Shown here one piece after another: positions 46,941-55,175 of a DNA stretch of 58,427 nucleotides (position 1 is its first letter; each line of letters opens with the position of its first letter). Where the stretch lies: positions 12,806 through 71,232 of the forward strand of contig DFYJ01000005.1 in the NCBI GenBank assembly GCA_002383325.1, in the 5' to 3' direction. The position numbers and the translations under genes are program-made. The DNA comes from Candidatus Aminicenantes bacterium UBA4085. Its GTDB lineage: Bacteria; Acidobacteriota; Aminicenantia; Aminicenantales; UBA4085. The notes below the pieces were generated by a model. That model ran no database searches. It saw only the letters and a program-made list of their open reading frames with translations, and was not told the origin of the DNA.

Positions 46941-48620
46941 TCACTTCCTCCCGGCCCGCGACAGGGCGGCCAGGTCGGTACGGCTCAAAACGCGCCTCCG
47001 GCCCGAGCCGCGATCGACGACCACGGCCCGGTCGGTGCAGGAGAAGCAGGGGTCGATGCTGCCGACGATGATCGGGAAGTCGGCAAACTGGTTGTCCAGC
47101 AGCATCCGGGGCACACCCTGCAGGTTGGTATAGGTCGGGGCCCTGACCCGCCAGCGGTCGGGACGGTTCTCCTGGCCCGTGACGACATAGTGAACGGACT
47201 CGCCGCGCGGGGCTTCGACCATCGACAGGCCGTGGCGGTAGGCGGGCAGGGCCTCCTTCGGCTCGGCCAAAATCGGCCCGGCCGGCATCTTGTCCAGGGC
47301 CTGGCGCATGAGCTTGATCGACTCGAAGACTTCCAGCAGCCGGACCACGACCGTGCCCCAGACGTCGCAGGAGTCGGACGTCGGGACGTCAAAAGCCAGC
47401 TCGTCGTAGGCGGCGTAGGGGTGGTCGCGCCGGGCGTCGATGTCGATGCCGCGGGCCCGGGCCACCGGCCCCAGCAGGCTCCACAGCTCGGCCTCGGCCT
47501 TGGGCAGGTGGCCGACGCCCTTGGTCCGCTTATGGATGGAGGAGTCCTTGAGAATGGCGCCCTTCAGGCCCAGGACCTCGGACTCGACCTTCGCCAGCAC
47601 GGACCGTATGTCCCCGGCCGTCTCCGGCGCAATATCCCTGCGGACCCCGCCCAGGACGACCATGCCGTAGGTCTTGCGATTGCCGGTGATCCGCTCCGAC
47701 AGCCACATGACCGGCTCCCGGACCCGCCAGGCGTGCATGAAGACGGTGTCGAAGCCGATCAGGTGGCCGGCCACGCCGAGCCAGAGCAGGTGGGAGTGGA
47801 TGCGCTCCAGCTCCAGCATCAGGACCCGGATGAACTGGGCCCGCCGCGGCACAGGCAGACCGGCCGCTTCCTCCACGGCTTGAGCGTAGGCCGTGGCGTG
47901 GACCGACCCGCAAATGCCGCAGATCCGCTCGGCGACAAAGGGCACCTCGTTGTAGCTGACCTGGGTCTGACAGAGCTTCTCGATGCCGCGATGGACCATA
48001 AAGCCACGGTAGTCGCAGCCCTTGATCGTCTCGCCGTCGACGAAGACGGCGAAGTGCTCCGGCTCGTGCAGGCTGGTGTGGAACGGCCCGACCGGGATCG
48101 TGGTCGTCCCCGGAGGAGCCTCGTCCAACTGATAGGCCACGTCCTCGGCCGCGGGGGGCACCAAATTGTAGGGCACCTCCCGGCGCAGCGGGTAGATGCC
48201 GTCCGGCCAGTCGTCCGACAGCACCAGCTTTTTGGGCTTGGGATGGCCGGGGAAGGAGAAACCGAGCAGGTCGCGGCATTCGCGCTCGCTCCAGCCTGCG
48301 GCCGGGATGTCGGGCGTGATGGAGGGGAATTCGGGTGACTCGGCCGGGGCGACGGCCCGGATCTGCGCGGCGAAGCCGGGCCGGTCGAAGGCGAAGAGGT
48401 GGATCAGGCCGAAGCCGAGCCCGCGGGCCCGGTCGTCGGTGCCCACACTGACCTGGTAGCGGGCGCCCAGGGCGACGAGCCGCCGGGCCATTTCGGGCAG
48501 GCGGGCCCGCTCGACATCCAGAAGCAGTCGCTTGGGGGCGGCCGGATCGGGGCCCGAAACGGCCGGGCCGAATTCCGTCCGCAGGGTGGCGAGGAGGGTC
48601 TCGGGAGTCATGGCGTTCAT
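46941..48620 (-). CDS. Group-4 [NiFe] hydrogenase large subunit, NuoC-NuoD fusion (HycE-like)
   Basis: The 559-residue protein joins a NuoC/HycE N-terminal domain (about 1-165) to the catalytic NuoD-like domain. Both metal-binding ends are complete: L1 with C234 and C237 (RICGICGSVH) and L2 with C525 and C528 (DPCFSCTDR), which in complex I are lost. It therefore should bind the NiFe centre and make or oxidise hydrogen at the cytoplasmic side of the inner membrane. The chain continues for 31 residues beyond C528, so a C-terminal maturation cut as in HycE is possible. ATG 48620 overlaps the TGA of the antiporter gene (ATGA); an internal ATG at 48611 is an alternative. No hyp maturation genes are in the window. 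Confidence 0.93.
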   Translation of the reverse strand: MNAMTPETLLATLRTEFGPAVSGPDPAAPKRLLLDVERARLPEMARRLVALGARYQVSVGTDDRARGLGFGLIHLFAFDRPGFAAQIRAVAPAESPEFPSITPDIPAAGWSERECRDLLGFSFPGHPKPKKLVLSDDWPDGIYPLRREVPYNLVPPAAEDVAYQLDEAPPGTTTIPVGPFHTSLHEPEHFAVFVDGETIKGCDYRGFMVHRGIEKLCQTQVSYNEVPFVAERICGICGSVHATAYAQAVEEAAGLPVPRRAQFIRVLMLELERIHSHLLWLGVAGHLIGFDTVFMHAWRVREPVMWLSERITGNRKTYGMVVLGGVRRDIAPETAGDIRSVLAKVESEVLGLKGAILKDSSIHKRTKGVGHLPKAEAELWSLLGPVARARGIDIDARRDHPYAAYDELAFDVPTSDSCDVWGTVVVRLLEVFESIKLMRQALDKMPAGPILAEPKEALPAYRHGLSMVEAPRGESVHYVVTGQENRPDRWRVRAPTYTNLQGVPRMLLDNQFADFPIIVGSIDPCFSCTDRAVVVDRGSGRRRVLSRTDLAALSRAGRK

Positions 48621-50479
48621 TCCTTGGGCGCTGTCCGGCCTCCGGTCCAGCGGAAGAGGTCCTTGAGCGCGGCGAACATGCCCCGATCGGTGAAACGCGT
48701 GCGCTCGTCAAGGTCCCGATAGCCGCACAGCCAGGTCGGGACGGCCTGTTCCTTGGATCCCGCCGAGCGGCGAATCCAGGTCCCCAGGGCCAGGGCCAGG
48801 ACGAGAAGAGCCAGGACGAGAAGCGGCGAGACGGACGCGCCGGCGGCCGGCCCGAGCAGGCTCTCGATCCGCAAGCCGGTGACCGAGGCGCCGAAAGCCC
48901 GGCTCCAGGCGCCCGTCTCGAAGAACCCGCCCAGGGCGAATCCGGAGGAATGGCCGAGCGCGGCGGCGATGAAGCGGACGAACAGGAAGGGCAGAAGCCC
49001 CTGGGCCAGGCAGATGACGGCCAGGCCGATCTTGGCCGCCAGCATCGAGGCCGGAACTTCGCGGATGGGCCGGGCTGCCGCCGCTTCGGCTCCGGAAGCG
49101 GTGAAAGCCAGCCCGAAGAACTTGACGTAGCAGGCCAGGGTGACGACGCTGGTGAAGAGGGCGATGACCCCGAACGGGACCAGCATGACCCAGCCGTCGC
49201 CGGCCAGCAGGGTCGAGGAGATGATGGCCCATTTGCTGGCGAAGCCGCTGCCCGGGGGCATGCCGGCCACGGCCAGGGAAGCCAGGGCGGCTAGGGCGGC
49301 GCTGACGGGCATCCAGCGGACCAGCCCGCCCAACCGGTTGAGGTCCCGGGTCCCCGCGGCGAACTCCAAGCTGCCGCCGATCAGGAAGAGCAGGCCCTTG
49401 AAGATGGCGTGGTTGAGGGCATGCAAGAGCGCGCCCAGGACGGCCGCGACGGCCAGCCCGACCAGGGCCGGCTCGTCGGAGGCGGCCAAGAAGAGCGCCG
49501 CGCCCAGGCCCAGGACGATGTATCCGATCTGGCCGATGGAGCTGAAGGCCAGCAGCCGCTTGGCGTCGCTTTGCTTGACGGACTGGAGAGTGCCGACAAA
49601 CAGCGTCGCGGTGCCGAAGGCGGCCAACAGCCCGCCCCAGAGGCGCGGATCGAAGGCCGCCCCGGCGGCCGGGGCCAGGAAGAAGAAGACCCGGACCAGG
49701 CCGAAGATGCCCGTCTTGGCCATGGCCCCGCTGAAGAGCGCGGAGACGGGCGAGGGCGCTGCGGCGTAGGCGTCCGGGAGCCACAGCTGGCCGAGCGGAA
49801 AGACTCCGGCCTTGAGGCCGAAGCCCAGGGCCAGCATGGCCAGGGCCGCGACCAGGACGGCCGGGCTGAGGCCGGCCGCTTTCAGGCCCAGGTCGTGAAG
49901 CGAGTCGCCGACCCGCCCGCCCAGCAGGATCCCGGCCCCGACGATCAGGGCCCAGGCCGCTTCCATCAAGACCAGGTAGCGGACGGAGGCCCGGAGGCTG
50001 GACTTGTCTTGGCGCTCGAAGCGGATCAGGAGGAAGGAGGCGATGGCCATGATCTGCCAGGCCAGGCTGAAGCCGATCGACAGGTCGTCGATGGTCGTCA
50101 GGGCGGCCAGGCCGAGGACGAAGAGCGGCAGGCGGAAGTAGTAGCCGCGCACGCCCAAGTCCGGACGGAGATCCATGTAGCGGACGGAGTAGAGAGCCGA
50201 GGCCGCCGTGAGAACCCCGATCATGAGCAGGAACAGGCCGGCCAGACCGTCGATGAGGAAGGGAACCGCGAAGGGGCCGATCCTGACCAGGACGGCTTCC
50301 TCCATGCCGTGCCCCGTCGCAGCCCGCAGGCCGGTCCAGACCAGGAAACCGGCCGCCTCGACGGCTAAGGCGAAGTGGATCCAGCCGGCGAAGCGGCGGG
50401 CTTTGGCCGTCAGTGAGGCCAGGACGGCGGCCACAGTCAGGAGCAGGAAGGACAGGAAGAGCGGGGTCAGGAGTCTCAT
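48617..50479 (-). CDS. Proton/sodium antiporter-like subunit of the hydrogenase (NuoL/HycC/HyfB-like)
   Basis: A 620-residue inner-membrane protein with about 15 helices. The antiporter family motifs are present: LPDAYAAAPSPVSALFSGAMAKTG (about 225-255) with the conserved lysine, the glutamate and histidine in LHALNHAIFKGLLFL (about 335-350), and a lateral helix near the C terminus. Together with the NuoH-like subunit it forms the membrane arm that would translocate protons or sodium ions. Only one such subunit is present, as in Ech and formate hydrogenlyase-1, fewer than in complex I. The start ATG 50479 overlaps the stop of the flavoprotein gene by one base. Confidence 0.9.
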   Translation of the reverse strand: MRLLTPLFLSFLLLTVAAVLASLTAKARRFAGWIHFALAVEAAGFLVWTGLRAATGHGMEEAVLVRIGPFAVPFLIDGLAGLFLLMIGVLTAASALYSVRYMDLRPDLGVRGYYFRLPLFVLGLAALTTIDDLSIGFSLAWQIMAIASFLLIRFERQDKSSLRASVRYLVLMEAAWALIVGAGILLGGRVGDSLHDLGLKAAGLSPAVLVAALAMLALGFGLKAGVFPLGQLWLPDAYAAAPSPVSALFSGAMAKTGIFGLVRVFFFLAPAAGAAFDPRLWGGLLAAFGTATLFVGTLQSVKQSDAKRLLAFSSIGQIGYIVLGLGAALFLAASDEPALVGLAVAAVLGALLHALNHAIFKGLLFLIGGSLEFAAGTRDLNRLGGLVRWMPVSAALAALASLAVAGMPPGSGFASKWAIISSTLLAGDGWVMLVPFGVIALFTSVVTLACYVKFFGLAFTASGAEAAAARPIREVPASMLAAKIGLAVICLAQGLLPFLFVRFIAAALGHSSGFALGGFFETGAWSRAFGASVTGLRIESLLGPAAGASVSPLLVLALLVLALALGTWIRRSAGSKEQAVPTWLCGYRDLDERTRFTDRGMFAALKDLFRWTGGRTAPKE

Positions 50480-51318
50480 CAGATCTGCTCCCCGAGCGTC
50501 TTGATCTGCTTGTAGGTGAAGACCGGGCCGTCGGTGCAGACCAGGGTCCGGCCGATGGCGCAGTGCTGGCACTTGCCGATGCCGCACTTCATGTGGCGCT
50601 CGAGCGTCGAGATGATGCTGTCGTCCCGGAGGCCGCGGGCGGACAGCTCCTTGATGACGGCATTAAACATGATCGGAGGGCCGCAGACGAAGGCCACGGT
50701 GTTTTCCACCGGGACCTTGGCCTTCTCGATCAGGGTGTGGACGAAGCCGGTCTCTCCCGTCCAGCCGGGCGCGGGCCGGTCGATGGTGATGAAGGTCTCG
50801 AAGCCGTCCGTGGCCTGCCAGTCCTCGATCTTGTCTCGGTACATCAGGTCCTGGGGGGCCTTGGCGCCGTAGAGTAGGATGAGGCGGCCGAACTCCGGAC
50901 GGTGCTGGAGGACGTGGACGATGGACGAGCGGAGCGGGATGATGCCGATCCCGCCGGCCACGTAGAGGATGTTCTTGCCCCGGATGGCCTCGAACGGAAA
51001 GCCGTTGCCGAAGGGACCGCGGAGGCCGACCTTGTCGCCGGGGGCTAGGCGAGCCAGGGCCCCGGTGACCTTGCCGGCCGCCCGCACGGACAGATGCCGG
51101 CGGTCGCCCTCGGGGCTGAACGGCAGCGAGACGGCGAACTCGCCGGCCCCGAAGACCGTGCACATGACGAACTGGCCCGAGCGGACGGTGAAGGACCTCT
51201 CCAGGTCCGGGTCCTCGAAGCGGAAAAAGTAGGTCCGGACGTCCTCGATCTCCGGGCGGATCTCCTCGATCACGGCCACGGCCGGGACGGTGATGGCGGC
51301 GGCGTTGCGTGGGCTCAT
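50479..51318 (-). CDS. NAD(P)/FAD reductase subunit with 2Fe-2S cluster (HydG/AsrB-like)
   Basis: A 279-residue flavoprotein of the ferredoxin-NADP reductase superfamily, subgroup of the gamma subunit of sulfhydrogenase and of anaerobic sulfite reductase B. The FAD-binding beta-barrel is 1-105 (GQFVMCTVFGAGEFAVSLPFS), the nucleotide domain is 110-230 (NILYVAGGIGIIPLRSSI; FVCGPPIMFNAV), and a C-terminal 2Fe-2S site has C245, C250, C253 and C261. It transfers electrons between NAD(P)H and the iron-sulfur subunits, in the cytoplasm. Neighbouring genes overlap on both sides. Its presence ties the group-4 hydrogenase to a pyridine nucleotide, rather than to ferredoxin or formate alone. Confidence 0.93.
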   Translation of the reverse strand: MSPRNAAAITVPAVAVIEEIRPEIEDVRTYFFRFEDPDLERSFTVRSGQFVMCTVFGAGEFAVSLPFSPEGDRRHLSVRAAGKVTGALARLAPGDKVGLRGPFGNGFPFEAIRGKNILYVAGGIGIIPLRSSIVHVLQHRPEFGRLILLYGAKAPQDLMYRDKIEDWQATDGFETFITIDRPAPGWTGETGFVHTLIEKAKVPVENTVAFVCGPPIMFNAVIKELSARGLRDDSIISTLERHMKCGIGKCQHCAIGRTLVCTDGPVFTYKQIKTLGEQI

Positions 51319-52382
51319 GGCTTGTCTTCCGTAGTCTCGCGGCGGATGGCGGTAACAACGTTGGGCAGGCCGATGTCGCCGGGGCAGACCCGGGCGCAGC
51401 GTCCGCAGCCGACGCAGCCCGGCCGGAGGTATTTGCGGGATTGGGAATAGGACAGCTTGCAGAAGAAGCGCTTGTTGCGGCGGTCCTCGACCGGCCGCCG
51501 CGGGTTGTGCTCTCCGGCCATCCGGGAGTAGCCCTCGAAGGAACAGGAGTCCCAGGTCCGCAGGCGGTCGACCGACCCGGCCTGGGTGGCGGCGTCCTCA
51601 ATGTTGAAGCAGGAGCAGGAGGGGCAGACAAAGGAGCAGGCCCCGCACTCGAAGCACTGCCGGCCGATGTACTCCCAGGTCTCGGGCTTGACGAAGCCGG
51701 TGGTCAGGCGGTTGACGGCCCGCGAGATCCAGGCCTTGTTCTCGACCGCCTGGCCGTCGAAGAGGCTGATGGACCGGTCGACCACAGCCTCGCGTTCCCG
51801 CCCGGCCGACGCATCCGCCTCGGCCAGCCCAAGCTCCGCGGCCAGATCCCGGCCCTTGTCGCTTCCGGTCTCGAAGAGGTAGGCCCGTCCAAGGTCGGTC
51901 AGATTGACGTCGTAGCCTTCCTCGGCCATAGGGCCGCTGGCCGTGCAGACGCAGAAGCACTGAGCGAAGGGCCGAACGCAGGTGTTGGCCACGATCAGCA
52001 TCTTGCGGCGGTGGTCGCGGTAGACCTCGTCGACGAACTCCTGGCCCAGGAAGAAGCGGTCGAAGCAGAGCAGGCCGGTCAGGTCGCAGGACCGGACGCC
52101 GACCAGGGCCTTGGGCTTGACCAGGTCCTCGCGGGCCATGTCCAGCCGCTTGCTGTCCGGATCGTAGCGATAGGACAGGATCCGTTCGAGGTGCGGGAAG
52201 ACGGCGTACTTGGGGCCGTTGACCGGGATGGGCGCGTCCAGCCGCAGTTCGGACGGGCTCTCGGCCCGGTCGAACAAGGTTTCGCCCGAGACCGGATGGA
52301 CGACCGGTCCATGCAGCTCCCAGCGGGCGGCGATCGCCTCCAGGAGCCGCGGGACTTCGGACTTGGGCAGGATATGCATCAT
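51315..52382 (-). CDS. 4Fe-4S electron-transfer subunit (HydB/AsrA-like)
   Basis: The protein has about 355 residues. The C-terminal part has two 4Fe-4S motifs, CFECGACSFVCPSC and CVGCGRCARVCPG, as in sulfhydrogenase beta subunits and AsrA. The N-terminal part (about 1-190) is the family domain with GVRSCDLTGLLCFDRFFLGQEFVDEVY and cysteines in CFCVCTASGP. It accepts electrons from the flavoprotein encoded next and passes them to the hydrogenase or to the molybdopterin-like subunit. ATG 52382 shares one base with the stop of the preceding gene and follows GGAG at a spacing of 8; a GTG at 52385 would give one more residue. Stop and start of the flavoprotein gene overlap at 51315-51318. Confidence 0.92.
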   Translation of the reverse strand: MMHILPKSEVPRLLEAIAARWELHGPVVHPVSGETLFDRAESPSELRLDAPIPVNGPKYAVFPHLERILSYRYDPDSKRLDMAREDLVKPKALVGVRSCDLTGLLCFDRFFLGQEFVDEVYRDHRRKMLIVANTCVRPFAQCFCVCTASGPMAEEGYDVNLTDLGRAYLFETGSDKGRDLAAELGLAEADASAGREREAVVDRSISLFDGQAVENKAWISRAVNRLTTGFVKPETWEYIGRQCFECGACSFVCPSCSCFNIEDAATQAGSVDRLRTWDSCSFEGYSRMAGEHNPRRPVEDRRNKRFFCKLSYSQSRKYLRPGCVGCGRCARVCPGDIGLPNVVTAIRRETTEDKP

Positions 52383-54361
52383 CACACCTTCTCCAGCCGG
52401 ACGGGAATGACGGCGTCCTCACCCCGCTCGACGGCGGCGAACTCGGGCTTGAGGAACGCCTCGACCATCGGCCCGATGAAGTAGGGGGCGTAGACCATGC
52501 CGGGCAGGACATCGCCGGTGATCCGGGCCTGGACGGTCATCGCGCCCCGGCCCGAGACGACCCGGACCGGCCGCTTGTCGCGCAGGCCGAGAGAGGCGGC
52601 ATCGTCGGGATGGACATCCACCAGCCCCTGCGGGTAGAGCAGGAGCAGGGCGTTGTATTCCCGCCGCGGGATGAACGACTTCTTCATGATGTTGTTCTGG
52701 TGCCAGTAGAAGTAGGACTTGCCGGCCATGAGGCGGAAGGGGAAGTCCCCGGGGACGCCGAACGACGCGGCGGCGGGGCCGTCCAGGGGCACGGCCCGGG
52801 GCTCATCACCCGAACCGGCCGGCGCGACCGGCCAGGTCAGGCCTCCGGGCCGCGATGCCAGCCCGGCGTAGGTCGCGCCCGCGTAATAGGGAACCATGCG
52901 GACGATGTCGGCAAAGACGGCTTCGGCCGAATCCCAGCTCCAGGCGGATCCAAGCCGGGTTGCCAGGTCGGCCGCGATCCGCCAGGCCGGACGGGCCTCG
53001 AAGCGCGGCTCGACCTTGCCCCGGTTGAGCTGGATGCGGCGCTCGGTATTGGTGAAGGTGCCGTCCCCCTCGGCATAGGTCGTCGTCGGCAGGACGGCGT
53101 GGGCCAGCCCGCTGAAGGGATTGACGAAGGCGCCCAGGTAGAGGACGAACTCCAAGCCGCGGATCTCGTCGGCCAGGAGGTTGATCTCCTCGTCATGGTC
53201 TATGACCACCAGGGCCCGCAGGGGCTTGGCCGGGTCCCGCAGCAGATCGGCGATCGGCCTGCCGGCCGAGGCGTTGGTCCGCTCGCCCCAGACCGCGCGC
53301 AGCGATGCCTGGGCTGATGGATCGCCGGCCGACAGCCAGCCCGGCAAACGGCTGGGATTCGCTCCCATGTCGTTGGCCCCAGCCAGATTGCTGATGCCGA
53401 CGACGGGGATGATGCCGCAGCCCGTACGGCCGACCTTGCCGGCCGCCAGGAAGAGATTGTAGACGAGGGCCGCGGTATCGCGGCCGATTCCGGTCGTGCC
53501 GGAAGAGAAGAAGGCCATGGCTCGCTCGGATCCGGCCAGACGGCGGACGAGGGCGCGCAGGCTTTCGAGAGACAGGCCCGAAGCCTTCTCCAGGCCGGCC
53601 AGATCGACGTCCTGCAGGCTCCGCAGGATTTCCAGCGAGCCCTCGATGCGCCCGGCGGTGAAGTCGGGGTCCGCCAAGCCTTCCTCGACCAGGATCTTGA
53701 GCATGGCCGCCAAGACCGCCTTCTTGCTCCCCGGCGCCGGACGCAGGTGGGTCCGACTGAGGCGGGCCAGCTGGGTTGTCCGGCTGCTGATGGAGACGAG
53801 CTCCGCCCCGGCCCGGGCCGCGAAATGCAGCTCGCTGGCGATGATCGGATTCTGACGGGCCAGGTCCGTGCCCACAACAAGCAGGAAATCGGCCCCGCGG
53901 ATGTCGGTCAGCGAACCGACGGCGCCCGGCCGGCCCGTCCCCAGCCGAAGCACCTCCGCGGTGGCGGAGTACCAGACATCCGAGAGGAGATCGACGTGGG
54001 GGGTGCCCAAGGCGGCCCGGGCCAGCCGGACCAGGGCCAAGACAGCTTCGTTGGAGGCCCGGGGCGAGGCCCAGACTCCGATCTCCCCGGGCGCGAACCG
54101 CCGCAGCTCGTCGGCCGCCTTGTCGAGGGCCGCCTCCCAGGACGCGGTCTGCAGTCCGGCCGGGCCCCTCAGCAAGGGTTGCGAGATGCGCTCCTCCGAG
54201 GACAGAAGCTCGTGGATGTGCCAGCCGCGCACGCACAAGCGGCCTTGACTGACCGGATGGCCCGGCGACGGGTAGACGCCTCGGACGGCCCCGGCTTCAA
54301 CCCGCAGCAGATGGCCGCAGCCCGTCCCGCAGAAGTTGCAGACACCCGAATGGTAGATCAT
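52382..54361 (-). CDS. Molybdopterin-oxidoreductase-like subunit lacking formate dehydrogenase catalytic residues
   Basis: A 659-residue member of the molybdopterin oxidoreductase (DMSO reductase) superfamily, closest in layout to FdhF. The N-terminal 4Fe-4S motif is intact (C8, C11, C15, C43 in CNFCGTGCGH and GRLCVRG). Aligned by eye to E. coli FdhF (NNVDCCARVUHGP against PHVDLLSDVWYSA), the catalytic selenocysteine 140 corresponds to W130, His141 to Y131, and Arg333 to V321 (IPVVGIS). The W130 codon is TGG (53974-53972), not TGA. MGD-binding segments such as GANDMGANPS and NTERRIQL, plus a C-terminal MGD domain (about 555-650), remain. It may serve as an electron conduit or bind MGD without redox chemistry on formate, as in NuoG. 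It is the first gene of the hydrogenase operon. Confidence 0.88.
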   Translation of the reverse strand: MIYHSGVCNFCGTGCGHLLRVEAGAVRGVYPSPGHPVSQGRLCVRGWHIHELLSSEERISQPLLRGPAGLQTASWEAALDKAADELRRFAPGEIGVWASPRASNEAVLALVRLARAALGTPHVDLLSDVWYSATAEVLRLGTGRPGAVGSLTDIRGADFLLVVGTDLARQNPIIASELHFAARAGAELVSISSRTTQLARLSRTHLRPAPGSKKAVLAAMLKILVEEGLADPDFTAGRIEGSLEILRSLQDVDLAGLEKASGLSLESLRALVRRLAGSERAMAFFSSGTTGIGRDTAALVYNLFLAAGKVGRTGCGIIPVVGISNLAGANDMGANPSRLPGWLSAGDPSAQASLRAVWGERTNASAGRPIADLLRDPAKPLRALVVIDHDEEINLLADEIRGLEFVLYLGAFVNPFSGLAHAVLPTTTYAEGDGTFTNTERRIQLNRGKVEPRFEARPAWRIAADLATRLGSAWSWDSAEAVFADIVRMVPYYAGATYAGLASRPGGLTWPVAPAGSGDEPRAVPLDGPAAASFGVPGDFPFRLMAGKSYFYWHQNNIMKKSFIPRREYNALLLLYPQGLVDVHPDDAASLGLRDKRPVRVVSGRGAMTVQARITGDVLPGMVYAPYFIGPMVEAFLKPEFAAVERGEDAVIPVRLEKV

Positions 54362-54515
54362 TCCGACCGCTCCTCGGCTCCCCGGACGGGGAGAGTCTCC
54401 CCCCTCGCCTCACCGGGAGCGGACACCTCGCACGTCCGCCGGAGAGGTTTCCGGAGGGAGTGATCCATCCGGAGCGGCGCTGGTGACACTTGGTGCGGGA
54501 GAGGATGGAAACTAG
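54362..54515 (-). promoter_or_regulatory. Structured leader of the hydrogenase operon
   Basis: About 155 bases lie between the predicted start of transcription and the first ATG. Near the ribosome binding site the minus strand reads GGGGAGACTCTCCCC, then GTCC, then GGGGAG. CTCCCC can pair with either the upstream or the downstream GGGGAG, giving two exclusive hairpins next to GAGGAG of the ribosome binding site. Upstream, CGGAC and GTCCG form another stem around a nine-base loop. No known riboswitch class is recognised by eye. Confidence 0.45.
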
Positions 54516-54520
54516 ACGCG

Positions 54521-54549
54521 ATTTTAACATCCGTGCGGCGAAAAAGCAA
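54521..54549 (-). promoter_or_regulatory. Promoter of the hydrogenase operon
   Basis: On the minus strand TTGCTT (54549-54544), 17 bases and TAAAAT (54526-54521), just behind the stop of the preceding gene. Confidence 0.5.
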
Positions 54550-54552
54550 AGC

Positions 54553-55173
54553 TTAATCAGCGGCGCGGGAGCGGCCGGCGGCGACGGAGAAAACCCGCTC
54601 AGGCGTCGTCCCGGCGGCTTTGGCCAGGGCGGCCAGGCTGATCCCGGGGTCGGGCACTTCGATCCCCGCCGCACGCAGGCGGCCCGCGGCTTCCTCATAC
54701 GGGACGGAAGCCAGGGCGCAGACCGACCGCAGGGACATTTTGTCCGCTTCGGGCGCCGGCGGCGGGACTTCGGCCGCGAAGCGCCCGGCCTTGATGTCCG
54801 ACCGCAGGTCCATCAGCCCCTGCAGCGGCGGCCAATGGTTCAAGGCCGCGGCCAGAAAGAGGGCTAGGAGAATGACGGCCGCCGCAAGCTCGAGCCAGGG
54901 GCGCCGAGGGCGGGCGGCCCGAGCCCGCAGATAGGCGGCCAGCGCTTTGCGGTTGATCGCGACGTGGATGGCGGCCAGGATGAAGAGCAGAGCGACGAAG
55001 AGGGTATGCACTCCCTCCCAGCCTTTCTTGTCGACGCCCAGGAACCGCCAGCCGGACCAAGACGCCAGGCTGCCCTCCGGACGCAGATACAGGGCGGCGC
55101 CGGCCAGGGCCGCGGCCAGGAAGGCGCCCAGGAGGCTGAAGGAGACCAGGATGCGGAGCCGGAAGCGCGGCAT
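54553..55173 (-). CDS. DUF4405-like membrane protein, possible haem-binding subunit
   Basis: A 206-residue protein with three or four membrane helices: about 8-28 (ILVSFSLLGAFLAAALAG), 53-72 (EGVHTLFVALLFILAAIHVAINRKAL) and 95-113. Histidines in VHTLF and AIHVAIN are spaced as in DUF4405 and cytochrome b561-like proteins, where they ligate haem. The C-terminal 70 residues (about 140-206) form a soluble tail with two short helical repeats (SVPYEEAAGRLRAAGI; SLAALAKAAGTTPERVF) that resemble small helical putative cofactor or binding domains. It lies immediately upstream of the hydrogenase promoter, with the start ATG 55173 two bases behind the stop of the preceding gene. A membrane redox or sensor partner of the complex is possible. 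Confidence 0.65.
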   Translation of the reverse strand: MPRFRLRILVSFSLLGAFLAAALAGAALYLRPEGSLASWSGWRFLGVDKKGWEGVHTLFVALLFILAAIHVAINRKALAAYLRARAARPRRPWLELAAAVILLALFLAAALNHWPPLQGLMDLRSDIKAGRFAAEVPPPAPEADKMSLRSVCALASVPYEEAAGRLRAAGIEVPDPGISLAALAKAAGTTPERVFSVAAGRSRAAD

Positions 55174-55175
55174 GG

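Noticed and set aside
44935..50479. Interpretation of the membrane complex as respiratory complex I
   Set aside because: All four NiFe-binding cysteines are present in the large subunit, only one antiporter subunit exists, and NuoE/F/A/J/K are absent.
53972..53974. Possible selenocysteine codon in the formate dehydrogenase-like gene
   Set aside because: The codon at the catalytic position is TGG (Trp), and no in-frame TGA is present.
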